In this document: positions 15,590 through 25,068 of the stretch, piece after piece | Layout of the letters: the number at the start of each line of letters is the position of its first letter | How positions within the stretch are numbered: position 1 is the first letter of the stretch | Origin: an uncultured Methanobrevibacter sp. | GTDB taxonomy: Archaea > Methanobacteriota > Methanobacteria > Methanobacteriales > Methanobacteriaceae | Direction: 5' to 3' | Length of the DNA: 36,401 bases | Assembly (NCBI RefSeq): GCF_947169325.1 | Contig: NZ_CAMVPN010000016.1 | Coordinates: 1-36,401, forward strand | Notes under the pieces: model-generated | What the model saw: only the letters and a program-made list of their open reading frames with translations | Told to the model about the DNA's origin: nothing | Database searches by the model: none | Program-made: the position numbers and the translations under genes

Positions 15590-16744
15590 TTATACAATAC
15601 TTCTTTTGTTAATGCTATATAATATATTTTTCGTTTCACAGCGATTGCATATATTAAGATATGGATTTTTAGAAAAAGATTTAAAAATATTACATTCTAT
15701 GGAATTACCCTCTTCAATGCATGATTTTCCAATTACATTGTTGATGTTATGGGCGCAGACATTGGTTGTTGCCATCTGCAGCAGCTTTGCCGGGTCAATG
15801 TAACTCTTATAATAAACTGACATCAACTTTAAGCTGAATTCCAACTCCCTTAGCATATTTGGAGAGTTCAGCATCACATTATCAGATCCAATCAACGGTT
15901 TCATACCCATGTCCAACATTTCGTTGAGTCGGGCAACACCGACATTTAGAGTGGCATTGGCTCTTGGACAGACCACAACATTTGACTGTGAGTTTCTAAT
16001 CAGCTCCAAATCATCATTTTTGGGATTGGTAATGTGGACCAGCTGGTCAAAGTTATTGTCAAGCCCTTTTTCGATTTCAGTCTTGTTGAATCTCTCCAAT
16101 GATTCCATCTGATTGGATTCTGATTCAGCAACATGAATTGAAGAAATTTTGCCCTGTTTACTGCATTCTTCAGTGATTAGATTTGCAACCTCTTCAGTGA
16201 TTTCGCCAAAACCGCTTGGGGCGATACCGTCGGCAATGCCAAGTATTCTTTTAATTGCCTTTTTAACTTTAGCCAAATCCGGATCATCACCATAGAAGTT
16301 ATCGTCACGGCCCAAGATAATCGGTTTGATGGGGATGTCTTTGGAAGCTTCCTTTAAAAGTTTAATCCCTTTAATTCCTCCTTCACGATAGTCAATGAAA
16401 TGGGTTGTGCCTGATTCGACCATGTCCCACATTGATGATTTCATGGCTTCAATCAGCTCATCATCCTCTGCATTTGCCAAAGCCTTATGCTTAACACCAT
16501 TTGGAGGCTTTACCATTTCACTTAATGAGAGACCATATCCCTCATCTTTAATGATGGAGTCTCCAATGTGCATATGGCCGTTGATAAATGACGGGCAAAC
16601 CACTGCACCATCCACATCTATGATCTTGCCTTCTTTTGCGTCCTTGGCAATTTCAATGATTTTAGCATCATCAACGACGATATTCTCTTTGGATGCAACT
16701 AAATCTTGACCCTTTAAAATGATTCCGTTTGCTATAGTAAACAT
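15590..16744 (-). CDS. Amidohydrolase-family deaminase/hydrolase
   Basis: The 384-residue protein has the small beta-sandwich plus TIM-barrel layout of the metal-dependent amidohydrolases. Metal-site residues are His57 and His59 (N-G-H-M-H-I-G-D), His204 with Glu207 (S-I-H-V-A-E-S), His237 and Asp288 (I-G-S-D-N). The C-P-R-A-N motif at 259-263 is shared with S-adenosylhomocysteine, methylthioadenosine and guanine deaminases, so a nucleobase- or nucleoside-like substrate is plausible. The exact substrate cannot be assigned. The last 40 residues are unusually polar and Cys-containing. No ribosome site precedes the ATG at 16744, and a TTTTAATA element about 27 bases upstream suggests a leaderless start. 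The uspA-like gene follows after 38 bases. Confidence 0.82.
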   Translation of the reverse strand: MFTIANGIILKGQDLVASKENIVVDDAKIIEIAKDAKEGKIIDVDGAVVCPSFINGHMHIGDSIIKDEGYGLSLSEMVKPPNGVKHKALANAEDDELIEAMKSSMWDMVESGTTHFIDYREGGIKGIKLLKEASKDIPIKPIILGRDDNFYGDDPDLAKVKKAIKRILGIADGIAPSGFGEITEEVANLITEECSKQGKISSIHVAESESNQMESLERFNKTEIEKGLDNNFDQLVHITNPKNDDLELIRNSQSNVVVCPRANATLNVGVARLNEMLDMGMKPLIGSDNVMLNSPNMLRELEFSLKLMSVYYKSYIDPAKLLQMATTNVCAHNINNVIGKSCIEEGNSIECNIFKSFSKNPYLNICNRCETKNILYSINKRSIV

Positions 16745-16792
16745 TAATCTAGAATCTAATTTTTTTTATTAAAATAATTTTTCATTCATGTG

Positions 16793-16866
16793 AAATAACT
16801 GACATTAACAATCGATTTGAAGCTATGGGACTCATTTAATCAGTTATTTGAAAAATTAGCCGATTG
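16793..16866. repeat. Interleaved inverted repeats in an intergenic region
   Basis: AAATAACTGA at 16793-16802 is complementary to TCAGTTATTT at 16840-16849. CAATCG at 16809-16814 is complementary to CGATTG at 16861-16866. The two pairs interleave (A-B-A'-B'), the order of an H-type pseudoknot, or they could be two operator dyads. They lie in the 266-base divergent spacer between the amidohydrolase and the Ntn-hydrolase-like gene. No other feature is seen there apart from promoter-like AT-rich stretches. Confidence 0.35.
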
Positions 16867-17010
16867 AACCATTTTAAATTTTTACATGCAAAACTAAATA
16901 TTTCATTAAACTCGTTAATTTACAATTTTAAATCAATATGAAATTTTATTTGTTGAAAACTTAAATATAATGAGGTTAAAGATAATTTTAACAAAATTTA
17001 GAGGATTATT

Positions 17011-18114
17011 ATGACAGTACAATTCAGTATAATCAATTCAAGAAGACATATTTTTGCAAGCGACGATGGGATTACAACACCTGACGGTAAAAAATATGAC
17101 GGCATGCAGAAAATTTTCAAATTGTCAGACATCCATCCTGCCCAAATGATGATTAATGGATGCATGGAATTTGAAGGCATCCCTATGGAGACCATTATTA
17201 ACGAATTTGTTAAAAAGACCAAATTAAAAGAGTTAAAAAATATTGAAGACATTAAAAACGAATTGATAAATTTTTTAGCCAGATATACTCCAAAATCATC
17301 TGGAGATGAGTACATTCAATATGCGGTTGAAAACTTCAAAGAAAATATAATTCTAGAGATTAACGAAAATGGATTTGACAAAGCGATCGAAACTAGAAAA
17401 AAGAAAAAGATATATCCTTTCATTAGAAAATATTCTAGATTTAAAAATGAGTTTGACGAAATTATCCCCGAAGATAAAGATTGCAAAAAATATTCTAAAA
17501 TACTCTGGGAGATATTTTCATATGAACTTAGATATGAAGGAACAGGAGTTATAATTTCCGGACATAATATTGGAAGTCCATATCCTTCATTCTTTGAAAT
17601 CAATATCCATTGCAATAGTGGTGGAAAAATCTTCTATGAAGAACTCGAATCAAAAATTGATTTTAAAGAAACAATCATGAGAGTTCATGCAATTAATGAG
17701 GAGGGTTATGCTTTTTTTACAGGAGTAAATGAGAATTTTGTACGGTTTATTGATAATTATATCAATGAAACCAACGAAATAATTTTACTAAAATTAAAAT
17801 CTAAACTAAAAAAAGAAAACATGACCGACGATAAATTTTTAAAAATTGTCGAAAAAATACTCCTCGAAGAGTATTCTGATGTCAATCATGAAATTAATAA
17901 TTTCAGATTAATTGGAATTAATGATACCTCCAAATCCATTGAATTCATACCCAACATATTACTTTGCATTTTAGCTGATGAAATAATTCGTTTAACTGCC
18001 TTAAAGCAGAAAATATCCTCTGAAGAGGAATATGTGAGTATGACCAGCCATATTTCATTAATGACAAAATCTCAAGGATTTAAATGGGTTAAATTCAATG
18101 ATGAAATCATTTAA
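17011..18114 (+). CDS. Stand-alone proteasome-like Ntn-hydrolase candidate
   Basis: The 367-residue protein begins M-T-V-Q-F-S-I-I-N. If the initiator Met is removed, Thr becomes residue 1. Then Asp falls at 17 (F-A-S-D-D) and Lys at 33 (M-Q-K-I-F-K), exactly the numbering of the 20S proteasome beta catalytic residues Thr1, Asp17 and Lys33, with no gap. A strand M-M-I-N-G-C-M-E-F-E-G follows, where the beta subunit has its Gly47 region with a 2-residue insertion. The remaining 300 residues are mostly helical, charged and unassigned. The likeliest reading is a distant Ntn peptidase or a homologous non-peptidase. AGAGGATT precedes the ATG. A 39-residue ORF follows 37 bases downstream. Confidence 0.7.
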   Translation: MTVQFSIINSRRHIFASDDGITTPDGKKYDGMQKIFKLSDIHPAQMMINGCMEFEGIPMETIINEFVKKTKLKELKNIEDIKNELINFLARYTPKSSGDEYIQYAVENFKENIILEINENGFDKAIETRKKKKIYPFIRKYSRFKNEFDEIIPEDKDCKKYSKILWEIFSYELRYEGTGVIISGHNIGSPYPSFFEINIHCNSGGKIFYEELESKIDFKETIMRVHAINEEGYAFFTGVNENFVRFIDNYINETNEIILLKLKSKLKKENMTDDKFLKIVEKILLEEYSDVNHEINNFRLIGINDTSKSIEFIPNILLCILADEIIRLTALKQKISSEEEYVSMTSHISLMTKSQGFKWVKFNDEII

Positions 18115-18151
18115 ATATAATGAAAAACAATTAATGATAAAAGGTGAAAAA

Positions 18152-18271
18152 ATGAATTTTGTACCAAAAGAAAGAGCAGAAGCTAGTATAAATAAGCTCC
18201 TTTCAGAACGCAGAAAACGTAAAATGAAAGAAATCGAAGAAATGAAAATAGAATATGAAAATTCTAAATAA
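18152..18271 (+). CDS. 39-residue charged helical protein
   Basis: A short frame starts at the ATG at 18152 after a textbook AGGTGA ribosome site (18142-18147) and ends at TAA 18271. The product is very charged, with a basic middle (S-E-R-R-K-R-K-M-K) and alternating Glu/Lys (E-I-E-E-M-K-I-E-Y-E), and is probably one amphipathic helix. It lies 37 bases after the Ntn-hydrolase-like gene on the same strand, so co-transcription is likely. Function is unknown; a regulator, inhibitor or substrate of the neighbour is possible. It could also be a fortuitous frame, but the ribosome site argues against that. Confidence 0.55.
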   Translation: MNFVPKERAEASINKLLSERRKRKMKEIEEMKIEYENSK

Positions 18272-18390
18272 AATCTAATGGATTTAACAAAACATTAACA
18301 AATCATTAGATTTTAAATCGCACCAAACACCACTTTTAAATACAGATTACTGTAAAACTTTTCTTTCAAAAATCACTTCAAAAAAAGTAA

Positions 18391-18422
18391 TATATAAAAA
18401 AAACTATATACTTACTATATAC
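18391..18422 (+). promoter_or_regulatory. Cluster of three TATA-like elements
   Basis: TATATAAAA at 18391 and two copies of ACTATATAC (18403-18411 and 18414-18422, 11 bases apart) precede the zinc-ribbon gene. The last is centred about 27 bases before the GTG at 18445, so it could drive a leaderless transcript. The direct repeat of the box, one helical turn apart, may also be a regulator site. Confidence 0.4.
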
Positions 18423-18444
18423 AAGACTGACATAACTTTTTTTG

Positions 18445-19038
18445 GTGATTTCCATTAACTCTCAAGAAATAAGATACTTCTACAGGAACATTGTAAAAAC
18501 TGGCGATGTATATAGAGTTAAACATAACAATAAAGATTATGGGGAGTTTTCTAAATTATCCGACGCATTATATGAAAGGGATGCTCTGTTTTTCTGTAAT
18601 TTTGACTATGACCTGCTTGTTGAATGCGATCTTGAAAACAAGTATGAAAACATGGAACTGCCACCATTTCCCGAAAAGAGACCTAAAGGACGTATAAAAG
18701 GAACAAAAGTCAACAAAAAGGAAAGGGAAGGGGAAATTCTTTTTGACCATAAGAAAAAAGGTTTTTTCATTAAAAGAATGGGTGAAATCATCGGCTATTA
18801 TGACACCATGACTGAAGCATTCTACTACAAAAAGCTTTTGATGGACAGCAACTGGGATAAAAGCGTCCTAAAAACAAACATCACACAAAAAATTGAAGTC
18901 AATATCGTTATCGATCAAAGCAAAGAGTATAAGGTTCAGCTTAACTTCTGTCCTAAGTGTAAAAGCAGGCTTAAAATCGGTGCGACAGAATGTCCTTCCT
19001 GCGGTATCAACATTGAAGAATACCTGTTCAATAATTAA
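18445..19038 (+). CDS. Zinc-ribbon protein with two AP2-like modules
   Basis: The 197-residue protein contains two similar modules of the pattern Y-R-V-K-x-N-x-K-x-Y-G-x-F-x-x-L-x-x-A-L-Y-x-R-D-x-L. They fall near residues 22-50 (Y-R-V-K-H-N-N-K-D-Y-G) and 106-134 (F-F-I-K-R-M-G-E-I-I-G-Y-Y). Each looks like three strands and a helix, as in AP2-like DNA-binding domains. A basic linker (K-R-P-K-G-R-I-K-G-T-K) lies between them. The C-terminus has a zinc ribbon C-P-K-C...C-P-S-C-G. A DNA-binding role is inferred, not shown. The start is uncertain: GTG 18445 (leaderless) or TTG 18442. The GGTGAT that could be a ribosome site overlaps both, and would only suit a non-standard ATT at 18454. Confidence 0.65.
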   Translation: MISINSQEIRYFYRNIVKTGDVYRVKHNNKDYGEFSKLSDALYERDALFFCNFDYDLLVECDLENKYENMELPPFPEKRPKGRIKGTKVNKKEREGEILFDHKKKGFFIKRMGEIIGYYDTMTEAFYYKKLLMDSNWDKSVLKTNITQKIEVNIVIDQSKEYKVQLNFCPKCKSRLKIGATECPSCGINIEEYLFNN

Positions 19039-19056
19039 AAAAAGGATGGAAAATAA

Positions 19057-22000
19057 TTATTCCCCATCAACATAGTCATTTAAAGATTTTACATTAATTT
19101 CACTATTTTGAACTGCAGCAATAGCATTTAAAGCTGCCCTTGCACCTGCTAATGTAGTAACATAAGGTATGCCGAGTTCAATAGCTAATCTTCTGATGAT
19201 ATAACCGTCTTTTGCAGATTGTTTACCTTCAGAAGTGTTAATGATTAAGTCAATTTCCTTGTTTAAGATTGCATTTCTGATGTTAGGTGAACCTTGTGAT
19301 ACCTTTTTGATTATTTCGATATCATCCAATCCGGTTGCTTCACCTGTACCTCCAGTTGCAGCAATTTTAAATCCTAAATTGGCTGCCTTTTCTGCAATTG
19401 GCCTGATTTTCTTCTTGTCCTGTTCTTTGACAGTAATGAATATTTTTCCTTCTTTAGGAAGTTCCATTCCTGCTGAAAGCTGGGATTTGTAGAATGCCAT
19501 TCCAAAGTTTTCGTCAATACCTATACTTTCACCTGTGGATTTCATTTCAGGACCTAAGATGGTATCGGATTCAGGAAGTTTCAGGAATGGGAATACAGAC
19601 TCCTTAACGGCAACGTGATCTATTTTGATTTCTTTTGTAAGGCCGAAGTCCTTCAATTTGGCGCCTTGCATAATCCATGTTGCAACTTTTGCAAGAGGCA
19701 CACCGATAGCTTTGCTTACAAACGGAACAGTCCTACTTGCCCTTGGATTTGCTTCAATGATGTAGACCATTTCCTCATCAAGCTTTACAGCATATTGGAT
19801 GTTCATCAAACCTTTGACGTCCAATTCAAGTGCCAATTTTGTGGAGTTTTCACGAATTGTGTCCAATATATGAGTCGGAATTGTCTGAGGAGGTATTACA
19901 CATGCTGAGTCTCCTGAATGAACACCTGCTTCTTCGATGTGTTCCATGATTCCTGCAATGAATACGTCTTCACCGTCACACAGGATATCGACGTCAAGCT
20001 CGATTGCATCTTCCAGGAACTTGTCCACCAAAATAGGATGGTCCGGAGATACCTTTACGGCCTCTTTCATATATTCCTCAAGCTCATGCATGTCATAAAC
20101 GATTTCCATTGCTCTTCCACCGATTACGTATGATGGACGTACAAGAACCGGGAATGTGATTCTCTCAGCAATTTCTTTTGCTTCATCAAATGAATTTGCA
20201 GTTCCGTATGGAGCTTGGTGAATGTGTAATTTTTCAAGAAGTTCTGCAAACAGTTCCCTGTCCTCTACCCTGTCAATGCTCTCATATGGAGTACCTAAGA
20301 TTTTAACTCCCGCATTTGCAAGAGGCACTGCAAGATTGATGGAAGTCTGTCCACCGAACTGCACAATGACTCCGTCAGGTTTTTCCTGTTCAATTACTCC
20401 CATCACATCTTCAAATGTCAACGGTTCGAAGAACAGCTTGTCTGAAATATCATAATCTGTACTTACGGTTTCAGGGTTGTTGTTGATTAGAATTGTTTCG
20501 ATTCCTTCCTCTTTTAAAGCAAGTGAGGAGTGTACACAGCAGTAATCGAACTCAATACCCTGACCTATTCTGATTGGACCTGCACCGAGAATGACAACTT
20601 TCTTTTTGGTGGTTGATGTCAGTTCGTTTCCAACATCATAGCTGCTGTAGTAGTATGGAGTTTTTGCCTCGAACTCTGCAGCACAGGTGTCCACCATCTT
20701 ATAGGACTGTTTGATGTTGTATCTTGAAAGCAGGTTTCTGATATACTCTTCAGTCTGGCCGGATAAATCTGCCAGTCTCTTATTTGAGAATCCTAACTGT
20801 TTTGCTTTTCTTAAATATGATTCGTCATTTAACTTTTCAGCAGTCACGTCGTTTTCGAAGTTGACGATGTTTCTGATTTTGTACAGGAAGAAATTGTCGA
20901 TTTTTGTAAGTTCTCTGATTTTGTCAATGTCCATTCCGTCCTTTATTGCGGAATAGATTTGGAAGTAGATTAAATCTGTTGGATTTGAAAGGTCCTCTTC
21001 TGACCATTCGACATATTCAAATCCGTCGAAGCCCATGTCAAGAGATCTTAATGCTTTCTGGAATGCCTCTTCAAAGGTTCTGCCAATTGCCATTACTTCT
21101 CCTGTTGCCTTCATCTGAACGCCGACCTGACGGCTGATTCCTTTAAACTTGTCGAAAGGCCATCTTGGGATTTTGATTACCACATAATCGATGGCAGGTT
21201 CGAATGATGCAGGAGTCTCTTTGGTAATGTCGTTTTTGATTTCATCCAAAGTCAATCCCAGTGCAACTTTTGATGAGATTTTAGCGATTGGATAACCGGT
21301 TGCCTTTGATGCAAGTGCACTACTTCTTGATACACGAGGGTTTACTTCAATGACTTTGTATTCATCGGTTTCAGGGTTTAATGCGAATTGGATGTTACAT
21401 CCTCCCCTGATTCCTAAAGCACGGATGATTTTAATGGATGCATCACGCATTTTCTGGATTGTTTCATCACATAGACATTGAATCGGAGCGACTACAACAC
21501 TGTCTCCTGTGTGGATTCCCATAGGGTCTATGTTTTCCATGGTACATACGATGATACATGTGTCTTCCTTATCCCTCATTACTTCAAACTCTATCTCTTT
21601 CCATCCGAGAACGGATTCGTCAATGAGAACCTGGTTGATGAAACTCATGTCCAATCCGTGAGTGGCGATTTCAATAAGTTCCTCTTCATTGTGGGCAATT
21701 CCTCCACCGGTTCCTCCCAATGTGAATGCAGGCCTGACAATTACAGGATAGCCGATGTCCTTAACTGCTTCAAGTGCCGCATCAACGCTTTCAACAGCCT
21801 GACATTTTGGAATTTCCTCACCAATCTCTTCCATCAGATTAGCGAATAAATCCCTGTCTTCCACATCCTTGATTGTCTGAACATCGGAACCTATGACTTT
21901 GATTCCTTCAAGTAATCCTAAATCTCCAAGTCCTGTTGCAATGTTTAACCCGGTCTGTCCACCCATGGTTGGTAAAATAGCATCAATTTCTTCTTCTTTT

Positions 22001-22233
22001 ATGATTTTTGCAACGACTTCAGGAGTTAATGGTTCGGTATAAACAGTGTCTGCCATACCCAGGTCTGTTTGGATGGTAGCAGGGTTACTGTTAACCAGCA
22101 CTGTTTCAATACCTTCTTCTCTTAATGATTTACATGCTTGTGAACCTGAATAATCGAACTCTGCAGCCTGTCCGATTTGAATAGGTCCAGAACCGATAAT
22201 CAATACTTTTTTAATATCCTTATCAACTGGCAT
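19057..22233 (-). CDS. carB: Carbamoyl-phosphate synthase large subunit
   Basis: The 1058-residue protein is full length for CarB. It has two tandem ATP-grasp halves: [15 protein letters not shown] near residue 9, and [15 protein letters not shown] near 547. A C-terminal MGS-like allosteric domain follows (from about 930: K-I-F-I-T-V-K-E...A-A-T-G-G-T-G). It uses ammonia channelled from CarA, bicarbonate and two ATP to make carbamoyl phosphate for arginine and pyrimidine synthesis. The ATG overlaps the last base of the carA stop (TAATG), so translation is coupled and subunits are made in equal amounts. No truncation or frameshift is seen. It is convergent with the zinc-ribbon gene. Confidence 0.98.
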   Translation of the reverse strand: MPVDKDIKKVLIIGSGPIQIGQAAEFDYSGSQACKSLREEGIETVLVNSNPATIQTDLGMADTVYTEPLTPEVVAKIIKEEEIDAILPTMGGQTGLNIATGLGDLGLLEGIKVIGSDVQTIKDVEDRDLFANLMEEIGEEIPKCQAVESVDAALEAVKDIGYPVIVRPAFTLGGTGGGIAHNEEELIEIATHGLDMSFINQVLIDESVLGWKEIEFEVMRDKEDTCIIVCTMENIDPMGIHTGDSVVVAPIQCLCDETIQKMRDASIKIIRALGIRGGCNIQFALNPETDEYKVIEVNPRVSRSSALASKATGYPIAKISSKVALGLTLDEIKNDITKETPASFEPAIDYVVIKIPRWPFDKFKGISRQVGVQMKATGEVMAIGRTFEEAFQKALRSLDMGFDGFEYVEWSEEDLSNPTDLIYFQIYSAIKDGMDIDKIRELTKIDNFFLYKIRNIVNFENDVTAEKLNDESYLRKAKQLGFSNKRLADLSGQTEEYIRNLLSRYNIKQSYKMVDTCAAEFEAKTPYYYSSYDVGNELTSTTKKKVVILGAGPIRIGQGIEFDYCCVHSSLALKEEGIETILINNNPETVSTDYDISDKLFFEPLTFEDVMGVIEQEKPDGVIVQFGGQTSINLAVPLANAGVKILGTPYESIDRVEDRELFAELLEKLHIHQAPYGTANSFDEAKEIAERITFPVLVRPSYVIGGRAMEIVYDMHELEEYMKEAVKVSPDHPILVDKFLEDAIELDVDILCDGEDVFIAGIMEHIEEAGVHSGDSACVIPPQTIPTHILDTIRENSTKLALELDVKGLMNIQYAVKLDEEMVYIIEANPRASRTVPFVSKAIGVPLAKVATWIMQGAKLKDFGLTKEIKIDHVAVKESVFPFLKLPESDTILGPEMKSTGESIGIDENFGMAFYKSQLSAGMELPKEGKIFITVKEQDKKKIRPIAEKAANLGFKIAATGGTGEATGLDDIEIIKKVSQGSPNIRNAILNKEIDLIINTSEGKQSAKDGYIIRRLAIELGIPYVTTLAGARAALNAIAAVQNSEINVKSLNDYVDGE

Positions 22234-23315
22234 TAGTAATCCTCCATCATCTGATTGAACTCATCAAATATGCTTCTTGTATCGTTTGGACCAGGACCCG
22301 CTTCAGGATGGTACTGTATGCATTTCAGAGGCAGTTCCTTGTGAGCGATTCCTTCAGGAGTTCCGTCATTTAAGTTAATTTGGGCCAAAAGCAAATCAGT
22401 TTCCTTAAGTGATTCCTTATCAATTGTAAATCCATGGTTTTGTGAAGTGATGAACACTTTTCCTGTTGCTAGGTCCTTAACCGGCTGGTTTTCACCACGG
22501 TGGCCGAATTTCATCTTATATGACCTTGCACCGAATGATTTGGCAATCAATTGCTGACCCATACAGATTCCAAAGATAGGTAATCTGTTGGATAATTTTT
22601 TCATAGTTTCAATAGTCTCTGACACTCTGTCAGGATTTCCCGGACCTGATGTAATCATCAGTCCGGAAGGAGAGTAGTCAAGAACGGTTTTATAATCAGT
22701 GTCATAAGGGAAGAGAACTACACCAATGTCCCTTTCCAAAAATGAGTTTATGATGTTTTTCTTTACGCCGCAGTCAATTAAAGCAACTTTCTTGTCTGCA
22801 TTTTCATTGAACACTTTAATTTCTTTTGTTGAAACCAAAGGAACTACATCGATATCCTCAATACTTGGCTGGGATTTTGCCATTTCAAGCAGTTTATCAT
22901 CATCAATGTCTTCAGTTGTTATTGCTGCTTTAAGTGAACCTCTCTCACGTATCTTGAGTGTCAGGTCACGAGTGTCGATTCCGCTTATTCCTGGAGTTTC
23001 AAACTCTTTTAAAAACTCGTCCAAAGTCTTTTGAGGTCCGAAATTGGAAAGTTCACGACAAACTTCACGACAGACAAAACCTTCAACCTGAACCTTGTCA
23101 GATTGATACCACTCCTCACTTACCCCATGGTTTCCCTCTAGAGGATAAGTGGACATTAATATTTCTCCTTTAAAAGACGGGTCTGTTAGGGATTCGGTGT
23201 ATCCCCCCATACCAGTGGAAAAAACAAGTTCTCCCAGTTTGGTGGTTTCATAACCGAAAGCTTCACCTTTTAAGATAGTTCCATCTTCCAAAGCTAATTT
23301 AGCTATTTTTACCAT
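22233..23315 (-). CDS. carA: Carbamoyl-phosphate synthase small (glutaminase) subunit
   Basis: The 360-residue CarA has its N-terminal CPSase_sm domain (about 1-130) and a class I glutamine amidotransferase domain (about 175-358). The catalytic triad is visible: Cys251 in F-G-I-C-M-G-Q-Q, and His336 with Glu338 in Y-H-P-E-A. It hydrolyses glutamine and passes ammonia to CarB, encoded directly downstream with a one-base overlap. GGTGATTTA immediately precedes the ATG at 23315, a strong ribosome site. A TATA-like AATATATATTA near 23357-23367 is the probable promoter of the carAB operon. The 213-base spacer to the divergent SNF2 gene shows no further feature. Confidence 0.97.
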   Translation of the reverse strand: MVKIAKLALEDGTILKGEAFGYETTKLGELVFSTGMGGYTESLTDPSFKGEILMSTYPLEGNHGVSEEWYQSDKVQVEGFVCREVCRELSNFGPQKTLDEFLKEFETPGISGIDTRDLTLKIRERGSLKAAITTEDIDDDKLLEMAKSQPSIEDIDVVPLVSTKEIKVFNENADKKVALIDCGVKKNIINSFLERDIGVVLFPYDTDYKTVLDYSPSGLMITSGPGNPDRVSETIETMKKLSNRLPIFGICMGQQLIAKSFGARSYKMKFGHRGENQPVKDLATGKVFITSQNHGFTIDKESLKETDLLLAQINLNDGTPEGIAHKELPLKCIQYHPEAGPGPNDTRSIFDEFNQMMEDY

Positions 23316-23528
23316 TAAATCACCATCATAAAAAAATTATAACTCACTATCTTTAATATATATTATTTTACTATATTATTAAACTTTGTTTTTTGGCGAA
23401 ATTATTAATAAATTATAAAATAAAATTCAGAATTTGAAAAATTACTGGAAATATAAATGAATGTTTTACCAAATAATTTTTAATCAATAACACCAAAATT
23501 ATTACCATCAAAACTTGCGAGTAAAAAC

Positions 23529-25046
23529 ATGGCCAATGATCTTGAAAAGCTAGTCAAACCCCATTTAAGCAGCGACGATTACAGGAAATTCAAAAAGCTG
23601 ATAAATGAAACAAAAATCTACAATGCTCCAAAAACACTGACCGGAGAGCTGCGGCCTTACCAAAAGATTGGATACTCATGGCTCATTCAAAACACCCGAT
23701 ATAAGTTCGGAAGCATACTGGCCGACGACATGGGGCTTGGAAAAACAATACAGGTTTTAAGTACAATACTATTTTTAAAGGAGAACAATCGTCTGGAAGA
23801 TGAATCGACACTGATTATTGTTCCTCCAACGTTAATCTCAAACTGGGAAAATGAAATCAAAAAGTTCACACCAGAATTGACTTATTACATCTATCACGGA
23901 TCCAACAGGACATACCCTCTTGAAGAGTATGACATCATGCTGACCTCCTATGGAGTCGTCAGGCTTGATTTGGATATGTTTTTGGATAAGACCTGGAGAA
24001 TATGTGTTATTGATGAAGCGCAGAACATCAAAAATCCAAATACAGAACAGACAAATGCAATCAAAAGCATCAGGGCAGAGTCTAAAATTGCCCTAACCGG
24101 AACACCAATCGAAAACCGCCTGATGGATTACTGGTCAATATTCGATTTTACAAATAAGGGGTATCTCTCAACCAAGGATGATTTTAAAAGAAATTATGTT
24201 ATGCCAATTGAGAAACTGGAAGATGTGGATACCTTGAACAATTTAAAAACAATAGCAAAACCATTTGTCTTAAGGCGACTTAAAAGTGACGAGGACATCA
24301 AAAAGGAGCTGCCGGAGAAATTCGTCAACGACATCTATGCAACATTAAGCAAAAAGCAGGTGCGACTGTACAATGCGATTTTAGAAGAAATCTTCTTTGA
24401 TATTGAAAATTCAAAAGGAATTCAGAGAAAAGGGATAATTCTGAAAATACTTACCGCTTTAAAGCAAACCTGCAATCATCCTGCACAGTTTCTGGACATC
24501 AAAAAACCGACAATTAAGGAATCCGGAAAAATGGAGCTTTTAGTGGATATCCTGCAAAACATATTAGACATGGATGAGAAGGTCATAATCTTCACCCAAT
24601 ACGTTGAAATGGGCAAACTGATCCAACAGTTAATATCCAAGAAATTCAAAACTGAAGTGCTTTTCCTTCATGGCTCACAGACTCTTAAGGAAAAAAGCGA
24701 GATAATCAACAAGTTCCAGGAAGAGGAGGAGTATAAAATTTTTGTAGCTACCCTCAAAACCGGAGGAACGGGGTTGAATTTGACCGCTGCAAGCAATGTC
24801 ATCCATTATGATTTGTGGTGGAATCCTGCAGTTGAAAATCAGGCAACAGACAGGGTTCACAGGATAGGACAGGACAAAGACGTTATGGTTTACAGATTCA
24901 TTACAAAGGGAACTCTTGAAGAGGCAATTGATGCGATAAGCAAAAGAAAAACTGATTTATCCGAAAAAGCAATAAGCAATGATGAGACTTTCATCACCGA
25001 AATGAGTGATGAAGAATTAAGGAATGTGCTGGAATTAAGATTATAA
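23529..25046 (+). CDS. SNF2-family DEAD-like ATPase, short form
   Basis: The 505-residue protein contains both RecA-like lobes of a Swi2/Snf2 ATPase and little else. Motif I is D-D-M-G-L-G-K-T (66-73, Lys72), the Walker B is D-E-A-Q (162-165), and motif III is T-G-T-P-I-E-N. The C-terminal lobe has V-I-I-F-T-Q-Y, G-G-T-G-L-N-L, W-W-N-P-A and D-R-V-H-R-I-G-Q. Larger archaeal and bacterial relatives carry several hundred N-terminal residues, including SNF2-associated or SWIM domains. Those are absent here, and the upstream spacer is too short to hold them. It should translocate on double-stranded DNA; a role in repair or chromatin and nucleoid remodelling is inferred. The ribosome site is weak (GCGAG). 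Confidence 0.93.
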   Translation: MANDLEKLVKPHLSSDDYRKFKKLINETKIYNAPKTLTGELRPYQKIGYSWLIQNTRYKFGSILADDMGLGKTIQVLSTILFLKENNRLEDESTLIIVPPTLISNWENEIKKFTPELTYYIYHGSNRTYPLEEYDIMLTSYGVVRLDLDMFLDKTWRICVIDEAQNIKNPNTEQTNAIKSIRAESKIALTGTPIENRLMDYWSIFDFTNKGYLSTKDDFKRNYVMPIEKLEDVDTLNNLKTIAKPFVLRRLKSDEDIKKELPEKFVNDIYATLSKKQVRLYNAILEEIFFDIENSKGIQRKGIILKILTALKQTCNHPAQFLDIKKPTIKESGKMELLVDILQNILDMDEKVIIFTQYVEMGKLIQQLISKKFKTEVLFLHGSQTLKEKSEIINKFQEEEEYKIFVATLKTGGTGLNLTAASNVIHYDLWWNPAVENQATDRVHRIGQDKDVMVYRFITKGTLEEAIDAISKRKTDLSEKAISNDETFITEMSDEELRNVLELRL

Positions 25047-25068
25047 TTAGCCAACACTAAAAAAAAAC

